Assembly (NCBI GenBank): GCA_009733775.1
Contig: WOGZ01000055.1
Location: forward strand, 62,001-126,000
Direction: 5' to 3'
Source: Alectoria sarmentosa
Lineage: Eukaryota; Ascomycota; Lecanoromycetes; Lecanorales; Parmeliaceae
DNA length: 64,000 bases
The position numbers were made by a program, and so were the translations under genes. Positions 46,785-59,702 of the stretch are shown piece after piece. Under the pieces are notes generated by a model, which worked only from the letters and a program-made list of their open reading frames with translations, made no database searches and was not told the origin of the DNA. Position 1 is the stretch's first letter, and each line of letters starts with the position of its first letter.

Positions 46785-48902
46785 AACAGCTTTTGTGAGT
46801 TTTGACGGGTTGGTGGTACACTGCTGTAGATGGAACTGGCTGACAGTTGAGAGTGTTCTTTCAAAGTTATGGCTTGAGAACGCACTACGCCAATCTTTGA
46901 TGGCTTGGGAAGTTCTAAGCGCCAGAGGGTCACCTTAGATTTGACTCTAGTACCATCTTCTCACTCTCAGACACTGGGGAACCGTTGAATCCGATAAAAC
47001 AGCTTACTAATCATCTTGTGTCAACCCATCCACGGAGTTAAGGATTCAACCTCCGAAAACAACCTTGTCACTTACCTTACCACTCACTACATGCACGTTC
47101 TTCCCTAAATTCATTATGTTCATCATTGAATCCCCGCATACCTGCAACGCAAAAGTACGAAGATAGGTGGTAAGACAGATCTAACTGTCTCTTTTGCGAT
47201 CTAGGCCCACTGTGATGATCGTTCATGCACTTGGGTTGCCTTTTCGGATTGGGAGCTGCATCCTGCATGCAGGTAGGTACGGATTTTGTTCCAATAGGCT
47301 ACCCTGACCGAGCTACGCCCACGATGTAACCTTGGAGCATCCAGGTCATGGTACGGCGTGAACATTGTTTTACACTCATGCAATTAGGAAGCGGCATGGG
47401 AAAAAAGGAATTCAGTATCATTCATAAAGATGCTTCTTCTACTTTTCTTCGTCTCATCAGATTTACTGTGTCTTCGACGAAGATCTCAGCGAAAGATATC
47501 CGCAAGGCTATCAAAAATCGATAGTCAAGCTTATCTAGCGATACGAGCCCCCACTTCCCCACAACCTGGTGCCCGATCTTTCGACAACGGCAGACGCGGA
47601 CCCTCATACTGTGACATGTTGCCCGGCGGAGGGCCCCGAATCCTGAATTGCGGCTGCCATTCGTGGCCTCCAATGTGTGCCTCAGAATTCTGCCAAGCAA
47701 GAGCGAATGTATGTTGGTGGATTGCGCGAACTGTCGAGGCTACCCTTTCCCACTCACACATTAGGACTGGCCACAAGTCCTAGGAATTTCTAGGACTTGC
47801 AGGGATCTTACCGATTGCGCATCTGCGTTTCCATCGTGAACCTTCGATCGTATGTCGCTCAATCCGTTTCGACCTTTCTTCGCTTGTGGCGCATAGCAAG
47901 ACAGGGCGTTGCTTTTCAACGACTTGCATCATGACCCCTGCAGGTTGCGCACCGACACCAGCTATGAACAACGAATCTCTTGCCTAGTTCCCTAGCTGAT
48001 TGCCTTCTTATCGCTCTTATCTGAAAACCTATCAAACCGCGCCGGATACAACGCAATGTCTGCGTCGGGAATTTATGGGGACCCTGGGCTGCATGAGGGC
48101 CTCGTGCCTGGCCGCGGTGGCCTGCAGGCCGCATAGTGTGCAAGAGAGTCCGAGTATTTAGGACTGGTGGCTTCAAACAAGTCTGGGGACGCCGACATAT
48201 CCAAATCACTACACGCGTGAAGTTCGCGTTGGGTGACACCGTGGTGATCAAATTGGGTCATGTAGAAGGTCGCTCATTGGGTCACTCACTCGAGGCCAGG
48301 GACTTGCATAGAATAGGCGCTTTTGGCCTGGACTTTCGTCAAAGACCACCAATTGAACACGCCTGATTTCCGATTTTGCTCGAAATCCTTGCCTTTCCGA
48401 TGACTTTACACAGCATGGCATTGGCCATTCTTTGCGTACTATCTGCAGTCCTTCGAGTACTTGTTACTTGAACTTGTGTCCCCTATCGGCTATCTGGGTG
48501 GCAGTCTCGATGTCATCAAAGTCCTATCCTGAGAGCACTTCGTACCACTTGTTTGCGCATGGCTCTTCCCCCATGGAGCTGCTTCCCCACGGGATTGCTC
48601 CTAGTGTGGAGCAACGTCAGAGACCCCAACTTCCTATTTTATGTCTTTCCTACCTCGTTCTCGGCGATTCGTCTTCCATCAAAAGGCACTCATTACTCGG
48701 CACAGACAGTGAAATTTTATATACAATCTCGCAGACCTTGGAAAACGGTTCAGACGAGCATTCGTCATACAGCTTACAATGTGTGGCACCACTCCTGATT
48801 CTGTTTGCGGAACACCTTGCATGTAGGTGGACATTTACCTAGGTGTTCTCGCAGATCATTAAGAGAAGTGCCTCTAGGCGTACGTTCGGCCTACCGCTTA
48901 CC
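46785..48902. other. 2.1-kb region without supported genes
   Basis: ORFs on both strands (e.g. 47430-47783 plus, 48251-47916 minus) overlap one another and show no domain or splice context. I found no tRNA or repeat by eye. Confidence 0.5.
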
Positions 48903-51900
48903 ATGAATGGTACAACACCTCTCTCTGTTCGCGAAGTCCCTTGTGCGTAAGTGTATGGTCATTCGGTCTCAGACGGAAAAAACATTGACCCCTTTGCATC
49001 AGCTTGAAGCCTCTCGTCCACGATGGTGTCAGTAGGAAGATCCTAGGGTCTCTCTCCGAACATGGATGCAAACGGAATTTCCTCGACTGGGTCCAAAATT
49101 GTCGTCCCTATGACCCAGACATAGGAGAAGATGAGCTCAAGATGTGTCCTATGATATGGTGCCGCAAGACGTTCGAGACCAGCGATTTGACAATTCGCCA
49201 CGTTTTCGATTGCCCTCGCCTTTCGAACGCCTGGTATTGGTGCCAGTATCACAGGCGCCCCGAACGTTTTCTAGAATGCAACAAAGGTTGCGAGATTATT
49301 CGGAAACCAAAATTGCACCAGGCTGCTAAATTTTTCAATTGGTTCGGTCGTAGACGTTCGTTGAAAAGATACGGTATGCAATCAGCTTCTTGCCAATCCT
49401 GAGTGTTCAAGAACTAACTGATCTGCACGACAAAAGCCGAGTCAGAGGAGAAGATGCTCATAGATGAATACCAGGGTCAAACACTTAAAGAGGAACTTGG
49501 AACAGGGATCGATAATCAAAGGTTTGAGTCACCCGGATCTGATCCCCAATCATCAAAAGGCAACCACAACGCAATGATGCCGGGATTTGCAGATGAAAAA
49601 GCGATCTATCCAGGTCGTCAGTCTCGGATCGCAGAAGCATACGGAGGCGAGGTCTATTTTCCGGAATTAGCAGTATCTCATCAAAATGTCAAACGGACAC
49701 TACATGAGATGTACGACCCCTCAACACCTCCAACGAAAACCCCAATATCGGTATCGCTTCGACAACGAGGCTCGCCAGAGCTTTCCCATCCGGTCAATAG
49801 CGAATCGGAAAGGCATAGCTTGTGGCAAAGAAGGCGTGGAATGCCAAGTGCTGATCCCACTCGTTCTGGTGCTAAGCAACTCTGTAATGATTGGCCTAAT
49901 GCTGAACAACCAGAAAACGTGATCTCGTCTTTATCTTGGGGACCACCTAAGCCGGATGGCAGTCTTCACAGTGTACCGATTGATGGAGTTGAAGCACCAG
50001 CTAGCAATTCTTCCTTTGAGGATTCAATACGCCCAAATGAACCAGTGAATTGGCCGAGTGTCCATCCAATGTCGTATACTGTTTCTCCAACCATTCTGGC
50101 TCCGACAGCCGACTCTCCGGTCTCCAATGCCGTATTCTCAAGCTCACCAAATTTCGAAGTCGAAGTGTCTGATATGTTCTCTCCGGTTAGTCCCATAGCC
50201 AAATACGTGTATCCGCCCTCGAACATCATCCCTCCAGTCACGGTAACATGCAATGGCCCAGGCTCGGGAAAGGTAGAGCACAATCTAGATTCCGCCCACG
50301 GATGGATGTCTCTTGGTACATCGCCTCTACAGTCGACGCCAAGACAGCCCGACAATACTCGCTCTGCTTTCGACTCCTTTGAACCGCGTCATCCATTTCT
50401 ACGCCCAGTCCCGGACATCATGGAGATCTCGGCGTCCGAAGCCCATTGGACCAAAGACGGTATGCCGCAGAGATCTCTTCACCCTTTCCATCGGGGATTC
50501 CAATTCGAAGAGTCAGACGCACCATCCGTCTCTAATCAGAACCTCCAGCTGAGAACAGATCCGTCCGGCTCGGAAAGCTTGATCCGCTCGAATCAGCTCG
50601 ACGGGTCACAAGAGTCAGAAGCATCGCCACCCATGATCAAGTCAACCGTGACACGAGCTGACACTCAAAGATTAGGACACTCTGATTTCTTGCCCTCCAT
50701 ATCCTACTCTGCATCTCCACCACAAGATACCCGCATGGAGTCGGGCTTTCACTCCGAGAGTGACATTTGTTCACTGCCTCAACGCCGAGTCATCTCATCT
50801 GATAATGGCCATTCACCGCTTCGTACGCGACCTGTTACAGCTTTCCATACACCGTCCCTTTCTCGGCTTTTCGAATGCCAACAAAGTGTCGGGACCGGAC
50901 CTACGACCCAGAAGATGGAGACGCGTGATAGAAATACTTGGAAGACGAATTTGGAAAGGAGCCGTGAGGGTCTGTCTAGTACATCCGGGAGCTTGGGCTC
51001 TGTCGGAGCTCAAGGTCGAAGGATAATATCTGCTGGGAAGATAGAGATGATGGAGGGTCTACCGGGGAAGCATGAAGGCGATGGGAAGATGCAAGAGCAG
51101 GATGAGAAAACTCAGGCCTTGGAACGATCAGATGTAAGGCAATCGCTCTCATGTCCAGACCTACAGCCACGGAGTCCTCTCGACAGTCTTATAGCTACAA
51201 TCGCATCGGCTCTTGATTCGGCTAGCCCGCAAGAATATTCCAACGATGGCCGTCGACAGCCCGAGGGTCAAAATCACAATCGCGGGCTTTCGGCCAACCA
51301 GGCGCTTGCCACAAAAACACTGCCACACTGCTTCAATCACGAATCCCTTCTGGTGAGGAAATCGGCCCCAAAGCAGACACTGGTTGAAGAGCTTCAAGAA
51401 CTGATCTGCCTTATCAACACTGAGTGGATGGAGAGGATGAAGTCACTGCCAGAGCTCTGGTTGCGTTGCAATACACTGCTGGCACCTGCCTTGCTTGAAA
51501 AAGGTGGCTGCACCCTGAAAGGGTACATCCGTGGCAAATCTAGACTGACCTTCGAGGAACTTTTTGCACTTATGCATCTGGCTTTCGCTACTGCTTTTCT
51601 CTTACATTGGCAACACGATTTCTATTCCTGGAATGTTTTCTTTGACGACGCTCTTCTGTGGCAGAATGCACTTTCCGAAAATGAGGACAAATTATCGTTT
51701 CTGATGGCTATGGATTGCTGGTGGCTTCCCGAGCTTAAGCCTACCCTGCTACTTAACAGTAGTCGTCATACAAGCGTCGCCAGCATCTCGCCTCGAGGAT
51801 CACTGTATTCTGGCGACCAGAACATACTGTCGGATGTTCTGAGAAATAGCGAAGTTTTCAAAGTTTGCATCGGTTTCCTAGGTGGCAAGTCAATCCATTT

Positions 51901-52967
51901 TGGCTAGAGATTCAGTGACCGTTCTGATTACTTCACAGTCTTCGAGAAGGCAGACATCGGTGAGAGAAATGTTCGGTTTCCGCCTGAGTACGCTCAGTCT
52001 CGAACATGGGAGATTCAGCACATGCTCAATACCATCACTCGACCTCTCCTGCAGGAACGAGGCATAGAGGCGCTTCGAAGGATTGTGGTTGACACCGAAT
52101 TCCAAATAGACCGTGGTTTATTGCAGAATACGCGTGAAGTTGAGGTCACCTTGATTACCAGTGGCAGGGTAAGCTTCAAGTCTCCTGCACGATCTGCTCA
52201 CTCCTTAGCTGATAGTTTCGCAGTGGAGTTCTGAGTCTTCTGAAGTATTGGAAAGATTTTATAACTCGGTCGCTTCACAGTGTGACGAAGCAATGCTTTC
52301 TCCGAGCTCGGATTGTCATTGGAATTGGCGCAATGATCATTATGTCGACGATTTGGATAGAGTACTAGAAATATCGGACGGTTTGAACAGACAACAGTCG
52401 AGTGAGCCTGCTACCAGGTATTGGCCAGATACCAGTGTACTCGCGGTGATCAGTCGGCAACAACCAATCCTCGACTTGCACATTTCAATGTCTTCAACAA
52501 GCACTGGAGCTGTTACTCTCAACTCCTCGCCAACCAGCGCTATGTCTTGGACGTCTACGGGCAGTTCGCAAACAGCGGATGTCAGCAACCAGGATACCTC
52601 GCCGACGACTGTGTCTGAAGCCTCCGTCTCCCCAGCCTCGCCAGGCTCCAAGACACCACCAGCTTCGGTTGCAACTTGCCTGGCATGTTCCAAGAAGTTC
52701 AAAGCCTTGAATCCACAAGACGCCAACTCTAACTTGCAGCGCCATTTTAGAGAGTCCTCAAGACACAACACAAATGCTGGTCTCAAATGCCCCCAGCCAG
52801 AGTGTCGCACGAGGCGTCGTATGCGATCCGACAATTTAGGCCCACACCTCCAGAAGAAGCATAAGATGTTATCCTTGTCAGAAAGACAAGCCATTATAGC
52901 CGAAAGTAAATTGTCGGCGAAGAGAGTGGACGGTGATGGAATTCCTCGACGCAGGTCTCGTCGATGA
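48903..52967 (+). CDS. Large C2H2-type zinc finger protein, 1277 aa
   Basis: Five exons: 48903-48946, 49003-49373, 49437-51881, 51939-52168 and 52224-52967 (3834 nt). Introns of 55-63 nt have clean phases; the first exon is only 14 codons plus two bases and uses a GTAAGT donor. Near the N-terminus a cysteine/histidine module (CPMIWCRKTF, IRHVFDCPRLSNAWYWC, CNKGC) resembles a fungal zinc-binding motif. A long disordered Ser/Pro-rich centre follows. Then comes a folded region (about 640-890) with LQELICLINTEWMERMKSLP, HLAFATAFLLHWQHDFYSWNV and, after intron 3, FPPEYAQSRTWEIQHMLNTI. The C-terminus has CLACSKKFKALNPQ, LKCPQPECRTRRRMRSDNL and HLQKKHKM, a C2H2 pair paralogous to the pseudogene near 34 kb, followed by a basic tail. 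Probably a nuclear regulator. Function unknown. Confidence 0.78.
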
Positions 52968-53835
52968 ACGGCCACAGACTTGCTTTGTGGTCTTTTTGTC
53001 AGCTCTCCGTTTTGTTGACTGGTTTCATGGTCTGCGCTGGACGCAATTTTAACACTAGTGAGCGATATACAATCTACTTAGTTGCAACCCAATGAAATGA
53101 TGCTCTATGAGTCACGATCTCAGATACCTCGCACCTAAGGAAATTCCTACCCCCGGTAATGATTGTCCCTTGACACCTGATCTCTCCCCTGTTCAGGACT
53201 TCTTCGGTCCGATGCAATCTAGGCCCATGCAGCAGGACTACAAAATATTCAGGCGGGAAATCTGAGAAGGACTGTCTCCCTTTCGGTGGGCGGACCAACC
53301 GGACCTAGGACCTTGAAGGAGACCTTGATAAAGAGCTCCATTTTGATACGCTCAGATAACATCGCAAGCCGTGTGAATCTCATCCCAGAGTGCATCATCA
53401 TTGGCGAAGAGGGTCGTCAGATAGGCCTTGGGGGATCTGGTCCAGCGCATCGTGGCTACTTAGGACAGCTAGGACAGTTGTCATTTGACGTTTGCCTTGG
53501 CCGGCCATGAGCGTTTCTCTTAGGGATCCACAAGTCATGCGGATGCATGTGATAAGGAGGTCGAAGACCTATAAATCAGGCCAAGATCGCCCTTGCGGAC
53601 TCCCAGAAGAGAATAGGCCACCAACATTTCTCGACCATCGCATCAGAGTACCGAACGGAAACCCCGTGCCTCCTAGCCCAGAGAGATAATTCGACGGACG
53701 TCAGCAATTTGACGCTACGGTTCCATCAGCCAGAGCGCCGTCGATATCCCTCTCCATTATGCCGTCAGTTTACCCCTTCCCCTTCACTCCTTCCCTCTAT
53801 ACCCTTCCCCACATGCATATAGCTGACTCGCCGTT
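52968..53835. other. Intergenic region
   Basis: No supported gene. Short ORFs only, no repeat seen. Confidence 0.45.
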
Positions 53836-54126
53836 TCAATGATAGGCCCCAATACTCCTATACGCAGAACCATAGCTCCGGCTCTTCCAGCTCGACAAAG
53901 CCTCAGCTGGATAAATGGCAGAAGACGAAGGAGACGCATGAGTTGGTGGCGATGGGGAAGAAGAGCGGACGGAAGACGGCGGATACGATTGTTTGGCTGG
54001 ATAATATGGGACGGATGATTGAGGGGGAAGCGAGGGGGGCGGGGAGGCAGGGATAGCGAGTGGGATAGAGAGATGGGAGGGATGATATGGTTGGGGGGAG
54101 TAATAACGACGAGGGTTTTCATTCAT
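53836..54126 (-). CDS. Possible small proline/serine-rich protein, 96 aa
   Basis: Uninterrupted ORF from a real ATG at 54126 to TGA at 53836. The product is dominated by Pro, Ser and Tyr (RRYYSPQPYHPSHL, then PPPSLPPQSSVPYYP) with no domain or signal peptide. Low-complexity composition like this can arise by chance in such sequence, and an overlapping minus ORF in another frame (54122-53784) is nearly as long. I list it because the frame keeps a consistent bias over its full length. Confidence 0.33.
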   Translation of the reverse strand: MNENPRRYYSPQPYHPSHLSIPLAIPASPPPSLPPQSSVPYYPAKQSYPPSSVRSSSPSPPTHASPSSSAIYPAEALSSWKSRSYGSAYRSIGAYH

Positions 54127-54901
54127 GGTCTATAATTCTCCAGTCTAGTACTTTTAGAGGAGGAAGCTGGGTTCACACTTGAAAGAGGGAATTTCTCGTA
54201 CGCGGTAATGGGATATGAAATACTTTTGACATTGGTTGCACTTTCCATCTCCACCCTTGTCACTCAACCTTCCGCTCTCACTAGTACACTTCTCCCTGGC
54301 ACAAATCGATTCCAAGCATGACGTTCAATTCTCAAATGGCCAGAAATAAAGGCGGAGATGTGAGAGAGAGCGGTTCACGACGCGCGAGAGCAACGCCCGA
54401 GACTACTACCTTTGGTCTCGTCTTCAGGTCATTATTGGCTTTTTGTTTCCAAGGCTTGTGGATTTGAAGTGACTAAGTGACGTCTTGAGCTGTCGTACGC
54501 TTAGGAATGATTAGGGAGTGTGGTATAAGGAGATTTTCGTAGGAACGCTGGGGTATTGAAGTTTTGAAAGTACGGTTTTGGAGTCTTGGGAACTTGTTTG
54601 TAACGTGATTGGTCAATTAGCTGTGCAAGGTAGACGCGATCCTGGGAGGCACGCTAAGCCTGATAGTTTGGGTTTATTGCTTGGCACCTCCTTTTTGCGC
54701 CACTTCCGGAGAGAGCCATTTAGTCTCTAGCGCAACACAGATTACTCATCTTCGTTGTTGATCATCACTTGTACTACCTACTCTGCACGCCACAACATGA
54801 AGCCTTCGGAATGAGAACCTTCGTGCCCCTTCTCCAGTCAATTCCTTCCATTCTGTCCCGTTGACACCTCATCAACCCCAACCCATCTTCCCATACAGAC
54901 A
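54127..54901. promoter_or_regulatory. Upstream region of the sulfotransferase-like gene
   Basis: No gene is supported. The last 60 bases before the ATG at 54902 are pyrimidine-rich (CTTCTCC, TTCCTTCC, TCTGTCCC), consistent with a fungal leader. Confidence 0.4.
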
Positions 54902-55883
54902 ATGTTGTCTCTCTTCCATCCAGTCGAGCTGCTCCTCAAGTGGCTCTACCGCTTCGACGAACCCGCCGTCGTCCGTGACCGCCCGATGCAAGTCCTCGCC
55001 CTGGGCCTTTCCCGTTGCGGCACCGAGTCCCTCAAGTTTGCGCTCGAGGATCTGGGATATAGGGGTGTGTATCATGGCTTCGAGGTCAAGGCGGACCAGT
55101 GCATGGTTTGGAGTCGGTTGTGGGATGCCAAGGCCGCTCGTGGGTCGGACATGAAGATTGAGACTGATGTCTTTGATAAGTTGATTGGGAATTATGAGGC
55201 TGTCACTGATGCGCCGTGTAATATGTTTGGCAGGGAATTGATCGAGGCTTATCCGGATGCTAAGGTATGATTTTGGTTCTAGATCTTGATATGACTTTTC
55301 TACGATTTATTTATGCGTTCAAAGGTTATTCTCAACCGTCGCAAAGACGTGGACGCGTGGGAACGAAGCTTCCGCTCAGCCTTGCTCAAAAACCTTCGTG
55401 ATAGCTGGTGGTTGAAGGCACTCTCTATCTTCTCTCCCGACTACTTCTGGCTACGTCAAATCACGCTGCGGTATGTGATTGGGTACTTCAATGGTAGCTT
55501 TGAGAAGCATGGCTTGGACGTTTACCGCGCGCATTATCGCCAGCTTGAAGATATGACGGGAGAGGGGAAGTATCTGGAGTGGACGGTCGAAGACGGTTGG
55601 TATGACGCCCGCTTTCTTACTTTTCCATACTTTATGGTTTTGTAGGTTGAGAAGACCTGAACGATGCTGATTATCGCAAAGGGAGCCCCTGTGCGCCTTT
55701 CTTGGTAAACCGGTACCGGAAAAGGCTTTCCCGAGCGGCAATGCACCGCCGGCCTTTGCGAAGCGGATTGCGGAGTTGAGAAAACCTCAGTACAGACATG
55801 CGCGTGTCAATGTGGCCAAGACTCTTGGGATGGTAGTAGCAGCTGGCGTTGCTGTATGGATGGCATATGCGAGGCTTGACTGA
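54902..55883 (+). CDS. Sulfotransferase-like P-loop protein (Sulfotransfer_4 type)
   Basis: Exons 54902-55264, 55325-55599 and 55682-55883 total 840 nt and 279 residues, with introns of 60 and 82 nt. The core begins QVLALGLSRCGTESLKFALEDLGY, the PAPS-binding-like loop of this fungal family (G-x-x-R-x-G-T-x-S replaces the usual Walker A). It continues with VTDAPCNMFGRELIEAYPDAK, VILNRRKDVDAWERSF (the 3'-phosphate-binding Arg/Asp segment) and, after intron 2, EPLCAFLGKPVPEKAFPSGN. A C-terminal hydrophobic helix (LGMVVAAGVAVWMAYARL) suggests tail anchoring, as in many members. Members are usually annotated only as P-loop or NAD-dependent epimerase-like; real sulfotransferase activity has not been shown to my knowledge. 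No neighbouring gene suggests a substrate. Confidence 0.88.
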
Positions 55884-57959
55884 ATAGCCATGCAGAAATT
55901 CTCGACAGTTTGAAACACATTAACCATGTTGAAAGGCTGTCAAGACAATACGATGAGCGTCACGTAACATTCTTTTTGTCTATCCCTTAAGAGGGCGTCA
56001 TTCAGGATAATGACTGTCTGAGGAACCGCCAGATCCCCACATTTACTGGTCTTTGAGACAGCACTCAAAGAATTTTTCCGAACACTGAATACGCTTGTTG
56101 CGGTATTCACGAAATAACTCCATACTCCCCTTTTCAAGGCAATGGCCCTCACTAACAATCAACCTCAACTGCGACCCGATCGCAATACTGATTGCCGTGG
56201 CTCACTGTGCTGCAAAAGCTTTACCGATCCAATGAGACTAGCGTTATCTTGCACGGTCTTGAAAATTTCCTCTCGACTTTCATCTGGTGTGACACGGAAG
56301 AGGGTCGTGATTGTAGTATTGGCTATGTAGTATTCATTGTGGAATAGCTAGCTGTTTTTCAAAAGCTGTGCAAAGAGGGTTCGTTTGACCCGTGATGGAT
56401 GGCATTCATGAGTTGGGTTCTTTACTCTCTGTTCTTTCTGCTCCTCAGTATCGCGCGTTTTCTTGAATGCATTGTTGGTGTTATCGTTCCTCATATTCGA
56501 AAGTATTGAGAGACTCCTTGCTTACGAAGGAGTGGGATCTCTAATTCCACGAGGGTATTTTGCTCCAGCTATGCTCTGGCTTGAAGTGTCTCATTATCCT
56601 TAATTGTTGGCATTGCTTTCACACTCTGGGGGGCTATGCTTTCCTCCTCTGGGGATTAAAATGCATGACTGCACGACCAGCAGGCACTTCACCTCATATC
56701 CACTTTGGTCAGGCAGCTGTGTACCACGTAGCAGCGATTCGACGGGTCGGGATTCACGGTAGCATGGATGAAGGTAGGTAGGTAGGTGCACGGGTATCCG
56801 ATTTGACATCATCCGCGATGTCTCAAGGCGACATTGATCAGATTTCAGCCGGTTCGCGTGGACTGGAGATGGAGTAGATTATTATTAGACCAGAACCGTT
56901 GGGAATGATTGCACCTAGGATGCTTGAGAAAAAGCAGACCAGGTGGATCTTGATGTGTATCATGGATTCTGACATTGAGTAGTCAGTCAAGCTTGGTAAC
57001 ATATAAGAAAAGGAGAAAGACAGGGTAGATGCGAAAGAGACAGCGCTTGGATACATTCGGGTCGCGGTCGGGTACGATGACACTTAGCGGCAGGACTCCA
57101 AGGTCCGGAGACAAATTTAGGGCCGGAAGCGTAGGTCGGACTTCATTCCGATAACGTTGATCAGTGACCCATGACACTGGTCCATTGGCCATTCTTCAGA
57201 GATGTTCCATGTACAAATTTCAGCGCAGTTGCCACAGTCTTTGCTCCATGCTAGTTGTCTCATGAATGATACACATGACATTCACGGAGTAACACAACAG
57301 TGAGTGTAGGTTCGATCGACTCGTATCAACGCCGGGGTACCAACGCCGGGCCTAGCAGGCTGAACCAGGCACGAATCGTACCCCAGGGTCAAAAGAACGC
57401 CCATGCTTGTACGGCATAGGTGTCGAAGACAGTGATAGCTATATACAGGCGTGAGTAGCCCGGACAAAAGGGTGCTATGCCTCTGAATGGGGTATCGAAT
57501 GAAAGATGCAATACAGCTGCTGACAATCTACTCTGTTTGCCATTATGAAAACGCTTCATGGCTGATTACGAAGCCCGACCACGAGACCCACTATCTCATA
57601 GTCCCACAGTGGCGAAACATATTCCGGGCTTGAGGCATGTGTTTTAATCCGCTGTCAGACGAATGGTCTGTTACGACGTCGCTATTTCTACTTCGTGAAG
57701 ATGCTCTTGACACGGGATTGGGCTTGAAGTAAGCGTTTGACTCCGCTCTCGTAACCATGAACAGTGATAAATATGCTTCGGACGTCTGCTCCTGTGTCAA
57801 ATTTCGAGCTAAATTTATTCCTGTAATCAAGATTCGCTTCTCTGTGTGGACTGAATTTGGAGCTTGAAGCAAGTATTGGCCGCCTTAAGCAGCTACAGAC
57901 TACCGAGAAACATCCGGCTGACTACATTGTCACGAGTCTGGGATTTTTAAAGACTCAGC
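55884..57959. other. 2-kb region without supported genes
   Basis: Only short, domain-free ORFs. It separates the sulfotransferase-like gene from the three tandem cassettes. A short GTAGGTAGGTAGGT run occurs near 56772. No transposon remnant was recognised. Confidence 0.5.
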
Positions 57960-58530
57960 GAATGTCCTCGGCGCTTGCAGAAACACGAGGTTGCTCAATG
58001 CCTAGTGACTGAAACTGGGTCTACCCCTCTTTAAGTGGGCCAGGGAAGAGATCTCGAAGCTTCAGGTATCGAAAGACCCACTCCAAACAGTTCTCCCGTC
58101 ATAAAACTTCGAAACCGAGTGCAAACACAACGAGAAACAAGTATCCAACGCCCCGGGCGCGACCTGAAGTCCGAACTTAACGGGTTAGCCAGTTCTAAAT
58201 TCTATACCTCCATGGTTTCGACTCCGTCGAAAAAGAGCGTTTCATGGACAACTTACGGAGACTATAACATGGTTACGTAGCATGTGGAGGAAGGAGGGCC
58301 AATACGAGTACCAATTATGTACTACAGAAGACTCAGCCCTTGCTTTGTCATTCTTCCGTGTGTGAGATTCGTCGTCTAGGGGTAAGGAGTACCACAGCCT
58401 AGTCCTACAGAAGTCAGTCTAAGGTCCCCTACAAGGCACCCCGACAAGGCACCCCGCTTCTTAAATTTGTTGCAGAATGGCATGTGTTATTCTATGAAAC
58501 GAAAGAGAATCAGGTAACAGGTACGGATGC

Positions 58531-58540
58531 ATATAAAAGC
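58531..58540 (+). promoter_or_regulatory. TATA-like element of cassette 1
   Basis: ATATAAAAGC lies 155 bp before the ATG. The same element with similar flanks (GTACATATAAAAGG) is at 60835 in unit 2, and a degenerate form (GGATTAAAATG) is at 62574 in unit 3. Conservation across the copies supports a promoter role. Confidence 0.55.
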
Positions 58541-58685
58541 CCGTCTTCCTGCTCTCAATTTTATTCTCCATAAAACCTCAACCTCCCATCCACACACACT
58601 AGACACATCAGCAATCTCAGTCTCATTCCACCTGACTTTACCCTAAGACATCCCCCTTCAAGCAAGCACCTTACCTCCCCAAGAC

Positions 58686-59247
58686 ATGGCATCTTCCGCA
58701 AATCCTTCAGCTGGACCATCTTCCGCAAACCCTCCATCTGGACCATCTTCCGCAATCCCTCCAATTGCACCCTCACCAGCAATTGTCGATTACACCACTC
58801 CATTCAAGACAATGATCATCCTTTACTTCGGCCATTATCGATTCCATGAATTCGCGATCAAATTGCTCGTCAAGAAGAAAACGAAGAATCCCCACTGCGA
58901 TGCGAGGGTCCAGAGGGATGAAGAAATCGTAGTGTTCGCTGAATTTGCGAGAAACGAATGGGCATACAGTGATGTCAATATCGGCCGCTACATCGCCCAA
59001 GGCCAGACGGACCCAGCGGAACTTGATCGAGCTATCGGGCTTACGGATGAAGAACTTGTCGTGATCAGAGATGTAGGTTTCATTGTTCTCACCTTCGCAA
59101 GGCTATCTGAGTTGAAATTTGAAACAGTTGGTACAAATCGACCAGAAACCCGAAGCGCAGAAGCAAAATAGCGCCATCTACGCAGCTGCACACGCCAGAC
59201 TTGTGGAAAACCGAGCCGCGCAAGGGCTCCCACCACTACCGTCGTAA
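58686..59247 (+). CDS. Cassette family protein 1, unrecognised, 168 aa
   Basis: Exon 1 58686-59072 and exon 2 59128-59247, a 55-nt phase-0 intron (GTAGGT...AACAG). Splicing replaces a short readthrough tail with LVQIDQKPEAQKQNSAIYAA. The N-terminus has three 9-residue repeats, SSANPSAGP, SSANPPSGP and SSAIPPIAP, encoded by a 27-nt tandem DNA repeat. The body contains FKTMIILYFGHYRFHEFAIKL, aligned with PEIKAFILNF and PEIKAIILYF in the next two genes, then acidic and basic helical segments. No signal peptide, membrane helix or known domain. It is the most divergent of the three proteins, but its promoter, intron position and 3' repeats match theirs. Function unknown; the ORF is intact and could well be expressed. 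Confidence 0.68.
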
Positions 59248-59430
59248 GCACCAGACCATCCTACTCCCATCCGGCTGGAGTAGCCCTTTGCTCTCGCTTT
59301 TATCTTCATTGCAGATAGTGGAGGCAAATGCCGAGGTGGAGGTTCCCGGAATGGAAGTAGCTTGCGTGTGGTTGGTACTCATTGGGGTTTGAACATTAGG
59401 GGGAATGGTTCTGGTTTTGCACGTCTAATC

Positions 59431-59702
59431 GATACACTCATTTCAAAGAGATCAAAGCATGCGTTGGGATGGGTTGGTGTCTGCATTGTAGACAAACACA
59501 CTCTTTTGGTTGGCGTTGGGGATATGCTATGCAATGGTACTGGCTTCAAGTACTCGACTGACACATTCTTTTAGCTGGAAAGGAGGACACGGAATGCAAT
59601 GGTACTGGCTCCAAGTACTCGCGACACACTCCTTTTATCGTTGTATCTAGAGCTAGACGATTTAGGTTTTGCGCTTCTCTAATACAACATCACACTCTTT
59701 TA
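59431..59702 (+). repeat. Boxed ~64-bp degenerate repeat block downstream of gene 1
   Basis: ACACTC-type boxes within CACACTCTTTT start at about 59434, 59498, 59563, 59626 and 59692, spacings 64, 65, 63 and 66. Between boxes the sequence GCATGCKWTGGGATGG or GCAATGGTACTGGCT recurs. It lies 3' of the stop codon. Confidence 0.75.
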
